From Bacteroidales bacterium UBA1182 (lineage in GTDB: Bacteria > Bacteroidota > Bacteroidia > Bacteroidales > Bacteroidaceae): a stretch of DNA of 50,798 bases. Made by a program: the position numbers and the translations under genes. The notes under the pieces are model-generated. The model did no database searches. It was given only the letters and a program-made list of their open reading frames with translations, and was not told the DNA's origin. Within the stretch, counting starts at the first letter, position 1; each line of letters starts with the position of its first letter. This document shows positions 42,958-50,785 of this stretch, in pieces. The stretch is from assembly GCA_002310015.1 (NCBI GenBank), contig DBYQ01000003.1, forward strand, positions 1-50,798. Direction: 5' to 3'.

Positions 42958-43128
42958 TTATTCTCCCGGATGGATAGCTTCTGACGGGCAGACGCCGGCG
43001 CAAGTGCCGCAGTCTACGCACAGATCAGGGTTGATTGAATACTTATCGCCCTCAGAGATAGCCTCAGACGGACATTCATCGATGCAAGTTCCGCAAGCGA
43101 TGCAGTCGTCACCAATTACGTATGCCAT
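42958..43128 (-). CDS. 2[4Fe-4S] ferredoxin
   Basis: A 56-residue clostridial-type ferredoxin with two perfect cluster motifs: Cys9, 12, 15, 19 in CIACGTCIDECP and Cys37, 40, 43, 47 in CVDCGTCAGVCP. It carries low-potential electrons in the cytosol, for example from pyruvate:ferredoxin oxidoreductase. ATG 43128 (MAYVIGDDC) is the standard start; the frame remains open 23 codons upstream. The gene is monocistronic. Its -7 box TATTTTTG (43160-43167, minus) lies back-to-back with the box of porT. Confidence 0.96.
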   Translation of the reverse strand: MAYVIGDDCIACGTCIDECPSEAISEGDKYSINPDLCVDCGTCAGVCPSEAIHPGE

Positions 43129-43148
43129 AGTTGTCTTTTGTTTTTTGG

Positions 43149-43191
43149 TTTGTGTGGCGCAAAAATACATACTTTTGAGTACTCCACCAAA
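43149..43191. promoter_or_regulatory. Overlapping divergent promoters (ferredoxin / porT)
   Basis: Minus-strand TATTTTTG (43160-43167) and plus-strand TACTTTTG (43170-43177) are two bases apart. Possible -33 elements are TTTG at 43149-43152 for porT (17-nt spacer) and CAAA at 43188-43191, read as TTTG on the minus strand, for the ferredoxin (20-nt spacer). Confidence 0.55.
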
Positions 43192-43241
43192 TGACACGCC
43201 TGTTTTTACAATATCTTGAATGATTCATCGTTTTTACAAAT

Positions 43242-43997
43242 ATGACAAAACACCGACATATCGGGATTACGCCTTTTGCGTTGGCTATTCTGTTCATGCT
43301 TGTTCCTTTGTTTGGAGCCGGCAGCCTTTTTGCGCAGGAACGCAAGATACAGAACAGACCATTTCTTGATGACCGGGTCTGGCATTACGGTTTTCTGGTG
43401 GGCTTGAATATTCAGGATTTTGATATAGCAAACAAGGGGTTGCCTTATATCAATTCAGATGGTATGGCGGAATACTGGTATGCAGATGTTCCAGAGTACA
43501 TTCCGGGATTCAGCGTTGGAATTCTGGGTGAAGTTAAGGCAAATGATTGGCTTTCTGTCCGGTTAATCCCTACAATGCATTTTGGTGATAAGAAAGTTGT
43601 GTTCAAGGAGCAGCGTACGGGTAAGGTTACGGAACAATATTTGAAATCCACTCTCCTTTCTGTTCCGATAGATCTTAAGATAAGTGCTGTCAGGTTCAAT
43701 AATTATAGACCGTATGTGGTGGTAGGAGCGGCACCGACTTTTGACCTTACTGTAAAAAAAGGAAAGGAACTGCTGGTTAAGCCGGCAGACCTTTTGCTTG
43801 AGATAGGTATGGGTTTTGATTTATATTATCCTTTCTTTAAGATGATTCCTGAGCTGAAATTCAGCTTCGGACTAAAGGATTTGTTTGTGCCAGGCAAGAG
43901 CCGTACAGACTTGAAAGATGATGTTCTTTTGAAATATACCAATTCTGTCAGTGAGGTTCGCAGCAGCATGATTTCACTAACCCTCTATTTTGAATAA
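43242..43997 (+). CDS. porT: Type IX secretion system protein PorT
   Basis: A 251-residue outer-membrane beta-barrel protein of the PorT/outer-membrane beta-barrel 2 family needed for type IX secretion. A signal peptide ends near FGAGSLFAQ. Family features are the segments FLVGLNIQDFDI, PGFSVGILGEVKANDWLSVRLIPTMHFG and the C-terminal ELKFSFGLKDLF with MISLTLYFE ending in Phe-Glu. With SprA in the same window this supports a working type IX system. The plus-strand promoter box at 43170-43177 is about 65 nt upstream. Confidence 0.88.
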   Translation: MTKHRHIGITPFALAILFMLVPLFGAGSLFAQERKIQNRPFLDDRVWHYGFLVGLNIQDFDIANKGLPYINSDGMAEYWYADVPEYIPGFSVGILGEVKANDWLSVRLIPTMHFGDKKVVFKEQRTGKVTEQYLKSTLLSVPIDLKISAVRFNNYRPYVVVGAAPTFDLTVKKGKELLVKPADLLLEIGMGFDLYYPFFKMIPELKFSFGLKDLFVPGKSRTDLKDDVLLKYTNSVSEVRSSMISLTLYFE

Positions 43998-44029
43998 TAC
44001 CATATCTTGGGTATTTTCACAAAAATATT

Positions 44030-44060
44030 TTTGCACAGAAAGAAAAAGGCGCTATCTTTG
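44030..44060 (+). promoter_or_regulatory. Promoter of rplS
   Basis: TTTG (44030-44033), a 19-nt spacer and TATCTTTG (44053-44060) match the full consensus. It is followed by a long leader of about 75 nt. Confidence 0.75.
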
Positions 44061-44066
44061 CGCCGC

Positions 44067-44142
44067 TTTATGCGATCGCTGTCAAGGAAGAGTAACTTGG
44101 TATGTCGCTTAAGGTTCAGGAAAAACTACAATTTTTGTAAAG
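44067..44142 (+). promoter_or_regulatory. Long rplS leader, candidate L19 autoregulatory region
   Basis: The transcribed leader contains the palindrome GCGATCGC and possible stems such as CAAG...CTTG and ACAATTTTTGT. L19 leaders that bind the protein are described for some Flavobacteria. A match here is only suggested by length and position. Confidence 0.3.
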
Positions 44143-44502
44143 ATGGATTTAATCAAAATTGCAGAAGAGGCTTTTGCTACAGGTAATGAGGGTAAGTTTC
44201 CCGCATTCAAGTCAGGTGACACAGTAACTGTAGCATATCGTATTGTTGAAGGTAACAAGGAGCGTATCCAGCTGTATCGTGGAGTGGTCATCAAGATCAG
44301 TGGCCATGGTGACAACCGTCGTTTCACTGTTCGTAAGATGTCTGGTACGGTAGGTGTAGAGCGTATCTTCCCTATTAGTTCACCTGCCATTGACAGTATC
44401 GAGGTCAATAAGGTTGGTAAGGTGCGTCGCGCAAAACTTTACTATCTGCGTAATCTTACCGGAAAAAAGGCACGTATTCGTGAAAAGAGGGCAAATGCCT
44501 GA
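44143..44502 (+). CDS. rplS: 50S ribosomal protein L19
   Basis: A 119-residue large-subunit protein at the 30S-50S interface. The motifs FKSGDTVTVAYRIVEGNKERIQLYRGVVI and VGVERIFPISSPAIDSIEV, together with the C-terminal RRAKLYYLRNLTGKKARI, are those of L19. It is monocistronic here, with a consensus promoter, a long leader and a strong terminator, rather than in the rpsP-rimM-trmD-rplS operon of other phyla; rimM lies separately at 5531. Confidence 0.97.
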   Translation: MDLIKIAEEAFATGNEGKFPAFKSGDTVTVAYRIVEGNKERIQLYRGVVIKISGHGDNRRFTVRKMSGTVGVERIFPISSPAIDSIEVNKVGKVRRAKLYYLRNLTGKKARIREKRANA

Positions 44503-44523
44503 TTATTCGGAACTCGAGACAAT

Positions 44524-44556
44524 AAGCGGCAGCCACAAGGTTGCCGCTTTTTTTGT
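44524..44556 (+). terminator. Intrinsic terminator of rplS
   Basis: AAGCGGCAGCC pairs with GGTTGCCGCTT around ACAA, including one G-T pair, and is followed by a run of seven T residues. Confidence 0.9.
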
Positions 44557-44567
44557 GTTCTGATCAG

Positions 44568-44597
44568 ATTGTTTTACCTTTGAAACAATAAAGGTAA
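44568..44597 (+). promoter_or_regulatory. Promoter of the Wzi-like gene inside two nested inverted repeats
   Basis: The -7 box TACCTTTG (44575-44582) is flanked exactly by ATTGTTT (44568-44574) and AAACAAT (44583-44589). A second inverted repeat, TTACCTTT (44574-44581) and AAAGGTAA (44590-44597), overlaps it. This is a candidate operator. Confidence 0.5.
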
Positions 44598-44618
44598 TTC
44601 CCAATAAAATTCAATACA

Positions 44619-46196
44619 GTGGGTTCAAAGATAAAATCAAGGTGGTTGATGCTGCTGATAGCAGTGTCTTTTAATGTATTTGTCTTTGCTCAGAAAGATG
44701 AATCCTTTGGGAGTATATCAAAAACACAGATTAAACACAACTTGGAATATCACCTTGAAACTGTTGCTTTGACCGGCAGTGGCCCAATTGCTCCGTTTTG
44801 GCATACTTCAAACCGTCAGGGACTTCCGTCTGTCAATAATAACAGTGGTTATATGCATTTTGCTGCGTTGGGCAGTATGTCTTTGCCAAGTGGCATTGTT
44901 ATGGACTATGGGGCGGATTTAGGTGTAGGTGCAGGGGGGCAGTCTGATCTGTTTGTACATCAGTTGTATATTGACCTGGATTATAAATGGCTTAATTTGT
45001 CTGTTGGCATGAAAGAACGATGGGGAGAGTTGAAAAACTCCAGGCTCAGTTCCGGTGGGCTTACGTGGTCAGGAAATGGACGCCCGATTCCCCAGGTACG
45101 TTTGGGGCTTCCTGAATTTGTGCGGTTACCGATATTGGATAATTGGTTCTCTGTCAAAGCGCATATAGCATACGGAAGGCTTATTGATGACAGATGGCGT
45201 AGTGAAAGGGCTGCCATGCCATCCATGCAAGGTCGTTATACTGACAAGATTCTCTTCAATAGCAAGGATCTGTTCCTTAGGGTCGGTAATCCAAGCCGTA
45301 TTCCGTTCCAGGTTACATTGGGCATTGAAATGTATTGCTTGTTTGGAGGTACTATGCACAATCGGCCGCTTACCGGTTTAGAGGTATATGAAGAGTACAA
45401 TCTGCCGTCAGGACCTGCTGCCTATCTTACGGCTTTAGTTCCGGTTAATGAACCTGGAAATCAGGGTAAGGAAAATGGAAATAATCTGGGCAGCTGGCAT
45501 TTGTCATTAGATTATTTGGGCAAGGAGTGGGGAATAAGGGCTTATTACGAGCATTTTTTTGAGGACCATTCCAGTATGATTGGAGTGGAATACAAGAGTG
45601 ACTTGGATGGAACAAAGAATCTCGTTTATTATGGTTTCCGGAGAAACTGGTTTGACGGTCTGTATGGTTTGGAAATAAGTTTGCCGGAAAGATTCCCTGT
45701 CAGTAATGTGCTCGTGGAGGTGTTGAATACCCGTGGTCAATGCGGTCCTATCCGCAAAGATCAGGTTTACCCTATCATAGAAGGTGTAGATGGCAGGGAT
45801 GATATGTATAATCATGATCTCTATGATTCATACAGTATGTCGGGATATGCATTAGGTAGTCCGATATTGGTTTCTCCGGTTTATAACAATGACGGTAACC
45901 AATGTTTCAGAAGTAACCGTGTGCTGATGTATCATGTAGGCATAGATGGAGGATTCGGTGCCAGATGGAAATATAGGGCCTTTTTTACAAATACCACTCA
46001 TTGGGGAACTTATGAAAATCCGTTCAATGAGATACAGGATGTTACTTCCTGCCTCTTTGAGGGCTCATATCTTTTCTCTGATGTCAACAAATGGAGGATT
46101 GGACTTTCTGTCGGATTTGATTTGAATGATGGTGATTTGATTGGGAATAATACCGGTGTCATGTTTACAATCGCTAAATCATGGAAAATACTATGA
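44619..46196 (+). CDS. Wzi-like capsule assembly outer-membrane protein
   Basis: A 525-residue outer-membrane beta-barrel protein of the capsule assembly protein Wzi family. The GTG start at 44619 gives a normal signal peptide (GSKIKSRWLMLLIAVSFNVFVFAQ); the next ATG at 44649 would lose the positive n-region. Recognisable features are PFWHTSNRQGLP near residues 58-69, and YIDLDYKWLNLSVGMKERWG and GNGRPIPQVRLGLPEF typical of this family in Bacteroidetes. E. coli Wzi attaches group 1 capsule to the surface. No capsule operon is adjacent, so the ligand is unknown. The stop overlaps the next start (ATGA). Confidence 0.85.
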   Translation: MGSKIKSRWLMLLIAVSFNVFVFAQKDESFGSISKTQIKHNLEYHLETVALTGSGPIAPFWHTSNRQGLPSVNNNSGYMHFAALGSMSLPSGIVMDYGADLGVGAGGQSDLFVHQLYIDLDYKWLNLSVGMKERWGELKNSRLSSGGLTWSGNGRPIPQVRLGLPEFVRLPILDNWFSVKAHIAYGRLIDDRWRSERAAMPSMQGRYTDKILFNSKDLFLRVGNPSRIPFQVTLGIEMYCLFGGTMHNRPLTGLEVYEEYNLPSGPAAYLTALVPVNEPGNQGKENGNNLGSWHLSLDYLGKEWGIRAYYEHFFEDHSSMIGVEYKSDLDGTKNLVYYGFRRNWFDGLYGLEISLPERFPVSNVLVEVLNTRGQCGPIRKDQVYPIIEGVDGRDDMYNHDLYDSYSMSGYALGSPILVSPVYNNDGNQCFRSNRVLMYHVGIDGGFGARWKYRAFFTNTTHWGTYENPFNEIQDVTSCLFEGSYLFSDVNKWRIGLSVGFDLNDGDLIGNNTGVMFTIAKSWKIL

Positions 46197-46630
46197 GAAA
46201 GGTCTTGCTTAAAATAACTGCGGCACTATTGGCGGTTTTATTCCTGTCATGTGAAAATGTATTTCATAATGATGCCCTTGACTATATGTGGAGGCTTGAT
46301 AGTGTGGAGTATTTAGATAGTCTTGATTTTTATGGCAAGCCATGTCTTGAAGAGTCTAAAGAGGGGCTATGGTTCAGCTTTGCCAGAGATCTGATATGGT
46401 TGGAGAGCAGTAACAGTGGTTTTTCTGCAATCGGGATTATGATTGACAAAGGAGATTACCTTATTTTTGATTTCTCCATGTATAATGAGGAGAATTGGAA
46501 AGGTATAAATGACGGTCTTAATATCTTTGGAATCGGTTCCAGGGTGTCTGCTTTCAATGTTACTGAACTGAACCGGAAACATTTGATTCTCACAGGGAGA
46601 AAGACCGTCTTGAGGTTTACCAGATGGTAG
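46193..46630 (+). CDS. Small putative lipoprotein, lipocalin-like
   Basis: A 145-residue protein starting at ATG 46193, which overlaps the stop of the Wzi-like gene. A type II signal peptide ends in LFLSC with Cys20. The mature part begins with an Asp/Leu-rich stretch (YMWRLDSVEYLDSLDF) and ends in repeated beta-strand motifs (LILTGRKTVLRFTRW), suggesting a small lipocalin-like barrel. I do not recognise a closer family. Translation coupling suggests that it acts together with the Wzi-like protein at the outer membrane. Confidence 0.7.
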   Translation: MRKVLLKITAALLAVLFLSCENVFHNDALDYMWRLDSVEYLDSLDFYGKPCLEESKEGLWFSFARDLIWLESSNSGFSAIGIMIDKGDYLIFDFSMYNEENWKGINDGLNIFGIGSRVSAFNVTELNRKHLILTGRKTVLRFTRW

Positions 46631-47284
46631 TTATCTCGATATAACACCATCCAGGAGATGAATAGTCCGGTCTGTCATGGATGCCAATGATTCATCGTGC
46701 GTAACTATTACGAAAGTTTGTCCCAGTAAATCCCTAAGTTTGAAAAAGAGATTGTGAAGATCATCCTTGTTCTTGGTGTCAAGGCTGCCCGATGGCTCAT
46801 CGGCCAGGATTACGTCTGGCTTGTTTGCAAGAGCCCTGGCTACGGCAATTCTCTGTTTTTCTCCACCTGACAGTTCTGACGGCTTGTGTTCCGCCCTCTC
46901 TTTCAGTCCAAGCATTTCTAACAGTTCGCAAGCGCGTGAGGATGCGTCATGCATATTCTTACCGGCAATCAGCATGGGGATCATTATGTTCTCTTTTGCC
47001 GTGAATTCCGGCAGCAGCTGATGAAACTGGAATACGAACCCGATATGGCTGCCTCTGAATGATGAGAGTTCTTTCTCGCCCATGGCGGTGATATCCCGTC
47101 CGTCATATAGTACGCGTCCGCTGTCGGGTTTGTCAAGCGAACCCATGATCTGCAGCAGAGTGGTTTTTCCGGCTCCGCTCGGTCCGGTTATGCTTATTAT
47201 TTCGCCTTTGTTCACTTTCAGACTGATGCCTTTGAGCACCTGCAGTGACCCGAAACTGCGCGTAATGTTTTCCAGTTCTATCAT
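46631..47284 (-). CDS. lolD: LolD-like ABC transporter ATP-binding protein
   Basis: A 217-residue ATPase, probably of the LolCDE system that releases lipoproteins from the inner membrane, or of a related MacB/FtsE-type exporter. Walker A is GPSGAGKTT (residues 34-42), the signature is LSGGEKQRIAVARAL, and Walker B is VILADEPSGSLD. LolD and MacB ATPases are hard to separate by motif alone. The partner permease is not adjacent, which is common in Bacteroidetes. The gene is convergent with the small lipoprotein gene, the two stops abutting at 46630/46631. Confidence 0.85.
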   Translation of the reverse strand: MIELENITRSFGSLQVLKGISLKVNKGEIISITGPSGAGKTTLLQIMGSLDKPDSGRVLYDGRDITAMGEKELSSFRGSHIGFVFQFHQLLPEFTAKENIMIPMLIAGKNMHDASSRACELLEMLGLKERAEHKPSELSGGEKQRIAVARALANKPDVILADEPSGSLDTKNKDDLHNLFFKLRDLLGQTFVIVTHDESLASMTDRTIHLLDGVISR

Positions 47285-47310
47285 CTTATCCTCATCGCTT
47301 GTTTATGATG

Positions 47311-47318
47311 CAAAAATA
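47311..47318 (-). promoter_or_regulatory. -7 box of lolD
   Basis: TATTTTTG on the minus strand, 26 nt before the ATG at 47284. Confidence 0.55.
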
Positions 47319-47393
47319 TACGCTTTAGGTTGAATTTGCTCTATTGTTATGAGTTTTTATACTTTATAAGATGTCTAATTTGTGCGGAAACAC

Positions 47394-47401
47394 TAATTTT
47401 G
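47394..47401 (+). promoter_or_regulatory. -7 box of asd
   Basis: TAATTTTG, followed by CGCC, 33 nt before the asd ATG. The -33 element is not clear. Confidence 0.55.
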
Positions 47402-47434
47402 CGCCCAAATTATCAAATAACTAAATAATATCCT

Positions 47435-48445
47435 ATGCGAGTAGCAATTGTTGGAGCCAGCGGTGCTGTAGGACAGGAGTTCCTGCGTGTGCTGGAAGAG
47501 CGTAAATTCCCGCTCGATGAGTTGGTTTTGTTCGGGTCATCCCGTAGTGCCGGATCTTATTACACCTATGGCGGTAAGAAGATTCAGGTCAAGCTTCTTC
47601 AGCATAACGATGATTTCAAGGGAATAGACATCGCATTCGTATCAGCCGGCGGCAGTACATCTGAGGAGTTTGCAGAGACTATCACCAAGTACGGTGCAAT
47701 CATGATTGATAACTCAAGCGCTTTCCGTATGGATCCTGATGTGCCTCTGGTTGTTCCTGAGGTTAACCCTGAGGATGCATTGGTTCGCCCCAGAGGTATC
47801 ATTGCCAACCCTAACTGCTCTACAATCATGATGATTGTGGCTCTTAAGGCTCTTAATGACCTTTCGCCTGTAAAGAATGTTCAGGTTTCAACCTATCAGG
47901 CTGCCAGCGGTGCAGGTGCTGCTGCAATGCAGGAGCTTGAGGATCAGTACCGTCAGGTGCTGGCCGGTGAGGATGTCACCGTTAAGAAGTTCGCTTATCA
48001 GCTTGCTTATAACCTCATTCCCCATATTGACGTTTTCAAGGATAGCGGATATACCAAGGAGGAGGAGAAGATGTTCTATGAGACCCGTAAGATGTTCCAT
48101 AACGATATCAAGTGCAGTGCTACATGCGTACGCGTTCCTGCACTCCGCTGCCACTCAGAGGCTATCTGGGCTGAGACAGAGGAACCTGTATCAGTTGAGG
48201 CATTCCGTGAGGCTGTAAAGAACGGTGAGGGTCTTGTCCTGATGGATGATCCGGCCAAGAAGGAATATCCCATGCCTCTCTTCCTGTCGGGTACAGATCC
48301 CGTTTACGTAGGCCGTATCCGTAAGGATATAGCTAATCCCAACGTGATGTGTTTCTGGATCGTGGGTGACCAGATCCGCAAGGGTGCAGCTCTGAACGCC
48401 GTTCAGATTGCCGAATACCTGATAAAACAGGGCGTGGTTAAGTAA
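47435..48445 (+). CDS. asd: Aspartate-semialdehyde dehydrogenase
   Basis: Reduces aspartyl phosphate to the semialdehyde at the branch point to lysine, diaminopimelate, threonine and methionine. The 336 residues begin with the NADP motif VAIVGASGAVGQEFL. The catalytic Cys128 sits in ANPNCSTIMM, and the substrate region contains SATCVRVPALRCHSEAIWAE. With ddh at 23604 it supplies meso-diaminopimelate. The gene is monocistronic, and a GAAAATT repeat element with a terminator begins directly at its stop codon. Confidence 0.96.
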   Translation: MRVAIVGASGAVGQEFLRVLEERKFPLDELVLFGSSRSAGSYYTYGGKKIQVKLLQHNDDFKGIDIAFVSAGGSTSEEFAETITKYGAIMIDNSSAFRMDPDVPLVVPEVNPEDALVRPRGIIANPNCSTIMMIVALKALNDLSPVKNVQVSTYQAASGAGAAAMQELEDQYRQVLAGEDVTVKKFAYQLAYNLIPHIDVFKDSGYTKEEEKMFYETRKMFHNDIKCSATCVRVPALRCHSEAIWAETEEPVSVEAFREAVKNGEGLVLMDDPAKKEYPMPLFLSGTDPVYVGRIRKDIANPNVMCFWIVGDQIRKGAALNAVQIAEYLIKQGVVK

Positions 48446-48587
48446 ATTGAAAATTGAGAATTGAGAATTAATACTAACGCACCTGCGTTGGGATATAATA
48501 AAAAAATCCAGTCGGTTTCGGCTGGATTTTTATTATTACGCAGGTTCTGCGATTTAATTTTCAATTTTCAACTTTCAATTCTCAATT
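48446..48587. repeat. GAAAATT repeat element 3 with internal terminator
   Basis: The left arm (48446-48471) starts immediately after the asd stop, and the right arm (48556-48587) reaches the stop of the sugar porter gene. The core has ACGCACCTGCGT on the left (48477-48488), ACGCAGGTTCTGCG on the right (48538-48551), and a terminator hairpin between. The layout is the same as in element 1. Confidence 0.85.
48499..48536. terminator. Bidirectional terminator between asd and the sugar porter gene
   Basis: AAAAAAATCCAG pairs with CTGGATTTTT across a short GC-containing loop, with A- and T-rich flanks on both sides. Confidence 0.85.
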
Positions 48588-50031
48588 ATTTTTTCATCTT
48601 GCTGCGCCACAGAGCGCTCATCTCCTCCAGGGTCTTACCCTTGGTCTCAGGAACCATCTTCAGTACAAAGATTGCTGAGAGGATTGAGAATCCTGCGTAG
48701 ATGAGGTATGTGCCTCCAACGCTCCACTCGCAGAGTGAGGGGAATGTGGATGAGATGATATAGTTTGAAATCCACTGTGCTGCAACGGCGATAGCCACAG
48801 CGTTGCCTCTGATGGTGTTGGGGAAAATCTCTGAGATGAGTACCCAGCAGATGGGGCCCCATGACATCATGAATGAGGCGGTATAGATGATGATGAATAC
48901 CAAAGCGGCCATTCCGATGACATCGCAGAATGAAAGAACGCTCAATGCGATCATACCTATAGCCATACCAATGGAACCGATGATCAGCAGAGGTCTGCGT
49001 CCCCACTTGTCAACTGTCAAGATTGCTACAATGGTGAACAGAATATTTACTACACCCATCACGACGGTCTGTATCATAGCGGCGTCACCGCTAGAACCCA
49101 TGTTTTGGAATATACGCGGGGCGTAGTAGAGTACGACATTGATACCTACAGCCTGCTGGAAGAATGAGAGCAGTACGCCTACAATAATCACAAGGATACC
49201 GTATGAAAGGAGGCTTTCTTTCTTCTCAACCAATGTGTCCTTAATCTCCTGAAGTATCTCCTGTGCTTTGCTTTCACCGTTAATGCGGGAAAGTACGGCC
49301 ATTGCCTTCTGGGTATTGCCACGCATTACAAGATAACGCGGAGTCTTGGGAACCAGCAACAGTAACAATCCGAATGCGCCGGCCGGGAATGCCTCGCTTA
49401 CAAACATCTTACGCCAGCCGATGTTGATCATTGCTGCCTGGATGAGTTCAGGGGTGTCGGCCAGTCCGCTGCGGATAAGAGTGTTGATGGCATATACGAC
49501 CAACTGGCCGAAAATGATTGCAAACTGGTTGCATGATACGAGTGTTCCGCGGATGTTTGCAGGAGCTACCTCTGCAATATACATGGGGCAGATAGCTGAT
49601 GCCATGCCTACACCGATACCTCCCAGTATGCGGTAAAGAATGAATGCCCACATAAGGCTCTTGGTGGCCTCACCAGGCTGGAAGAATTCAAAGTTGGGGC
49701 GGAACAGGAACTCCGGCATGTAGCTTCCCAGAGCTGACAGGAAGAACAGGACTGATGCAAATATCAGCGCGTTCCTTCTACCCAATCTGGTAGCCATTAT
49801 ACCTGAAATCAGACCACCTATGATACATCCTATAAGGGCTGATGAAACCACGAATCCGTGAAGGCTGGTTGTGTAAAAATCTCCAAGTCCGCTTGCAAAA
49901 AATTTCTGTAATGCCTGCTCGGCACCGGATATGACGGCGGTATCATATCCAAACAGCAGACCGCCGATGACGGCTACTGCGCAGATTCCATACAGATAGG
50001 CTTTGCTACCTGTCTCTTTGTAATTGCTCAT
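48586..50031 (-). CDS. xylE: XylE-type sugar:proton symporter (MFS sugar porter)
   Basis: A 481-residue, 12-helix major facilitator protein very similar in layout to E. coli XylE. Sugar porter motifs are GGLLFGYDTAVISG near the N-terminus, RLGRR, and PETKGKTLEE at the end. Residues that contact xylose in XylE appear conserved by position: FGYD in helix 1, NQFAIIFGQ in helix 5, FQQAVGINVVLYYAP in helix 7, a Trp in SWGPICWV and QW in helix 11. Xylose or glucose import driven by protons is likely. No sugar catabolism genes are adjacent. A promoter box at 50114-50121 leaves a leader of about 75 nt. Confidence 0.9.
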   Translation of the reverse strand: MSNYKETGSKAYLYGICAVAVIGGLLFGYDTAVISGAEQALQKFFASGLGDFYTTSLHGFVVSSALIGCIIGGLISGIMATRLGRRNALIFASVLFFLSALGSYMPEFLFRPNFEFFQPGEATKSLMWAFILYRILGGIGVGMASAICPMYIAEVAPANIRGTLVSCNQFAIIFGQLVVYAINTLIRSGLADTPELIQAAMINIGWRKMFVSEAFPAGAFGLLLLLVPKTPRYLVMRGNTQKAMAVLSRINGESKAQEILQEIKDTLVEKKESLLSYGILVIIVGVLLSFFQQAVGINVVLYYAPRIFQNMGSSGDAAMIQTVVMGVVNILFTIVAILTVDKWGRRPLLIIGSIGMAIGMIALSVLSFCDVIGMAALVFIIIYTASFMMSWGPICWVLISEIFPNTIRGNAVAIAVAAQWISNYIISSTFPSLCEWSVGGTYLIYAGFSILSAIFVLKMVPETKGKTLEEMSALWRSKMKK

Positions 50032-50113
50032 AAGCTGATTATTAAAGGTTTAAATTAATGGTTTCTTGTGATAAATCCAATGTTGTCGGCATTTGCTGAC
50101 TGGCAACGGAATA

Positions 50114-50121
50114 CAAATATA
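50114..50121 (-). promoter_or_regulatory. -7 box of the sugar porter gene
   Basis: TATATTTG on the minus strand matches TAnnTTTG, 82 nt before the ATG. The rest of the 282-nt divergent region up to 50313 holds no gene that I can support. Confidence 0.5.
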
Positions 50122-50281
50122 TAAAAAATCGGAATAATGTCATGTGAAAACAGAAACATGATTCGGGCAATTCCTGATTACCGTTTCCGGACTTGTTTGA
50201 ATGTTTTGTTGTATGTAAGTAAAAATTACTATATGTCCAATTTAATTTGGGATTACTGTTGTCTGTCTTGTGCAAAAGGGT

Positions 50282-50289
50282 TAACTTAG
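50282..50289 (+). promoter_or_regulatory. Candidate -7 box for the DUF3467 gene
   Basis: TAACTTAG is one base off TAnnTTTG, 24 nt before the ATG. Confidence 0.45.
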
Positions 50290-50313
50290 CGCCACAAAAA
50301 CAGAATCATTAAA

Positions 50314-50631
50314 ATGGAACAGAAAGGGAACGGGCAACAGCAGTTGCAGATTGAACTTAAGGAAGAGACAGCCCAGGGAGTTTATTCCAATTTGGCTATG
50401 ATAACCCACTCTTCGTCGGAGTTTGTAATGGATTTTATAAGCATACTGCCAGGTATGGCAAAGGCTCAGGTCAGGTCAAGGGTGATTATGTCCCCCGAGC
50501 ATGCCAAACGTCTTCTGATGGCGCTTCAGGACAACGTGTCAAAGTATGAGAAATCATTCGGGACGATTGAGATGAAGGGTCGTAAGGATACTTATATGCC
50601 GCCCATTTCTGATTTTCACGGCGAGGCATGA
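50314..50631 (+). CDS. DUF3467 family protein
   Basis: A 105-residue protein with no signal peptide or membrane segment. It carries the family pattern YSNLAMITHSSSEFVMDFISILPGM followed by RVIMSPEHAKRLLMALQDNV. The function is unknown. In several Bacteroidetes, as far as I recall, homologues lie next to the RNA polymerase or ribosomal protein S12 genes. Here it has its own near-consensus promoter and a strong terminator, so it is a single-gene unit. The gene after it lies outside the window. Confidence 0.88.
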   Translation: MEQKGNGQQQLQIELKEETAQGVYSNLAMITHSSSEFVMDFISILPGMAKAQVRSRVIMSPEHAKRLLMALQDNVSKYEKSFGTIEMKGRKDTYMPPISDFHGEA

Positions 50632-50679
50632 CCTTGCGGTCTGAAGTGTTGCGGATATAGGCGTTTTTTAGTTTTAAAA

Positions 50680-50714
50680 GGCGGGCTTTTTTGATTAAGC
50701 CCGCCTGTTTTTTT
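50680..50714 (+). terminator. Intrinsic terminator after the DUF3467 gene
   Basis: GGCGGGCTT (50680-50688) pairs with AAGCCCGCC (50697-50705), followed by TG and a run of seven T residues. Confidence 0.9.
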
Positions 50715-50754
50715 GCCTTTTTGCGGTTATTTTATCAAAAACTATGCGTTTTCG

Positions 50755-50785
50755 CTTGTATTATAAAATAAAAGCCGTATCTTTG
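50755..50785 (+). promoter_or_regulatory. Promoter facing off the right end of the window
   Basis: CTTG (50755-50758), a 19-nt spacer and TATCTTTG (50778-50785) followed by CACGCC. This looks like a strong promoter for a gene beyond 50798, possibly a ribosomal or polymerase gene (inference). Confidence 0.6.
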
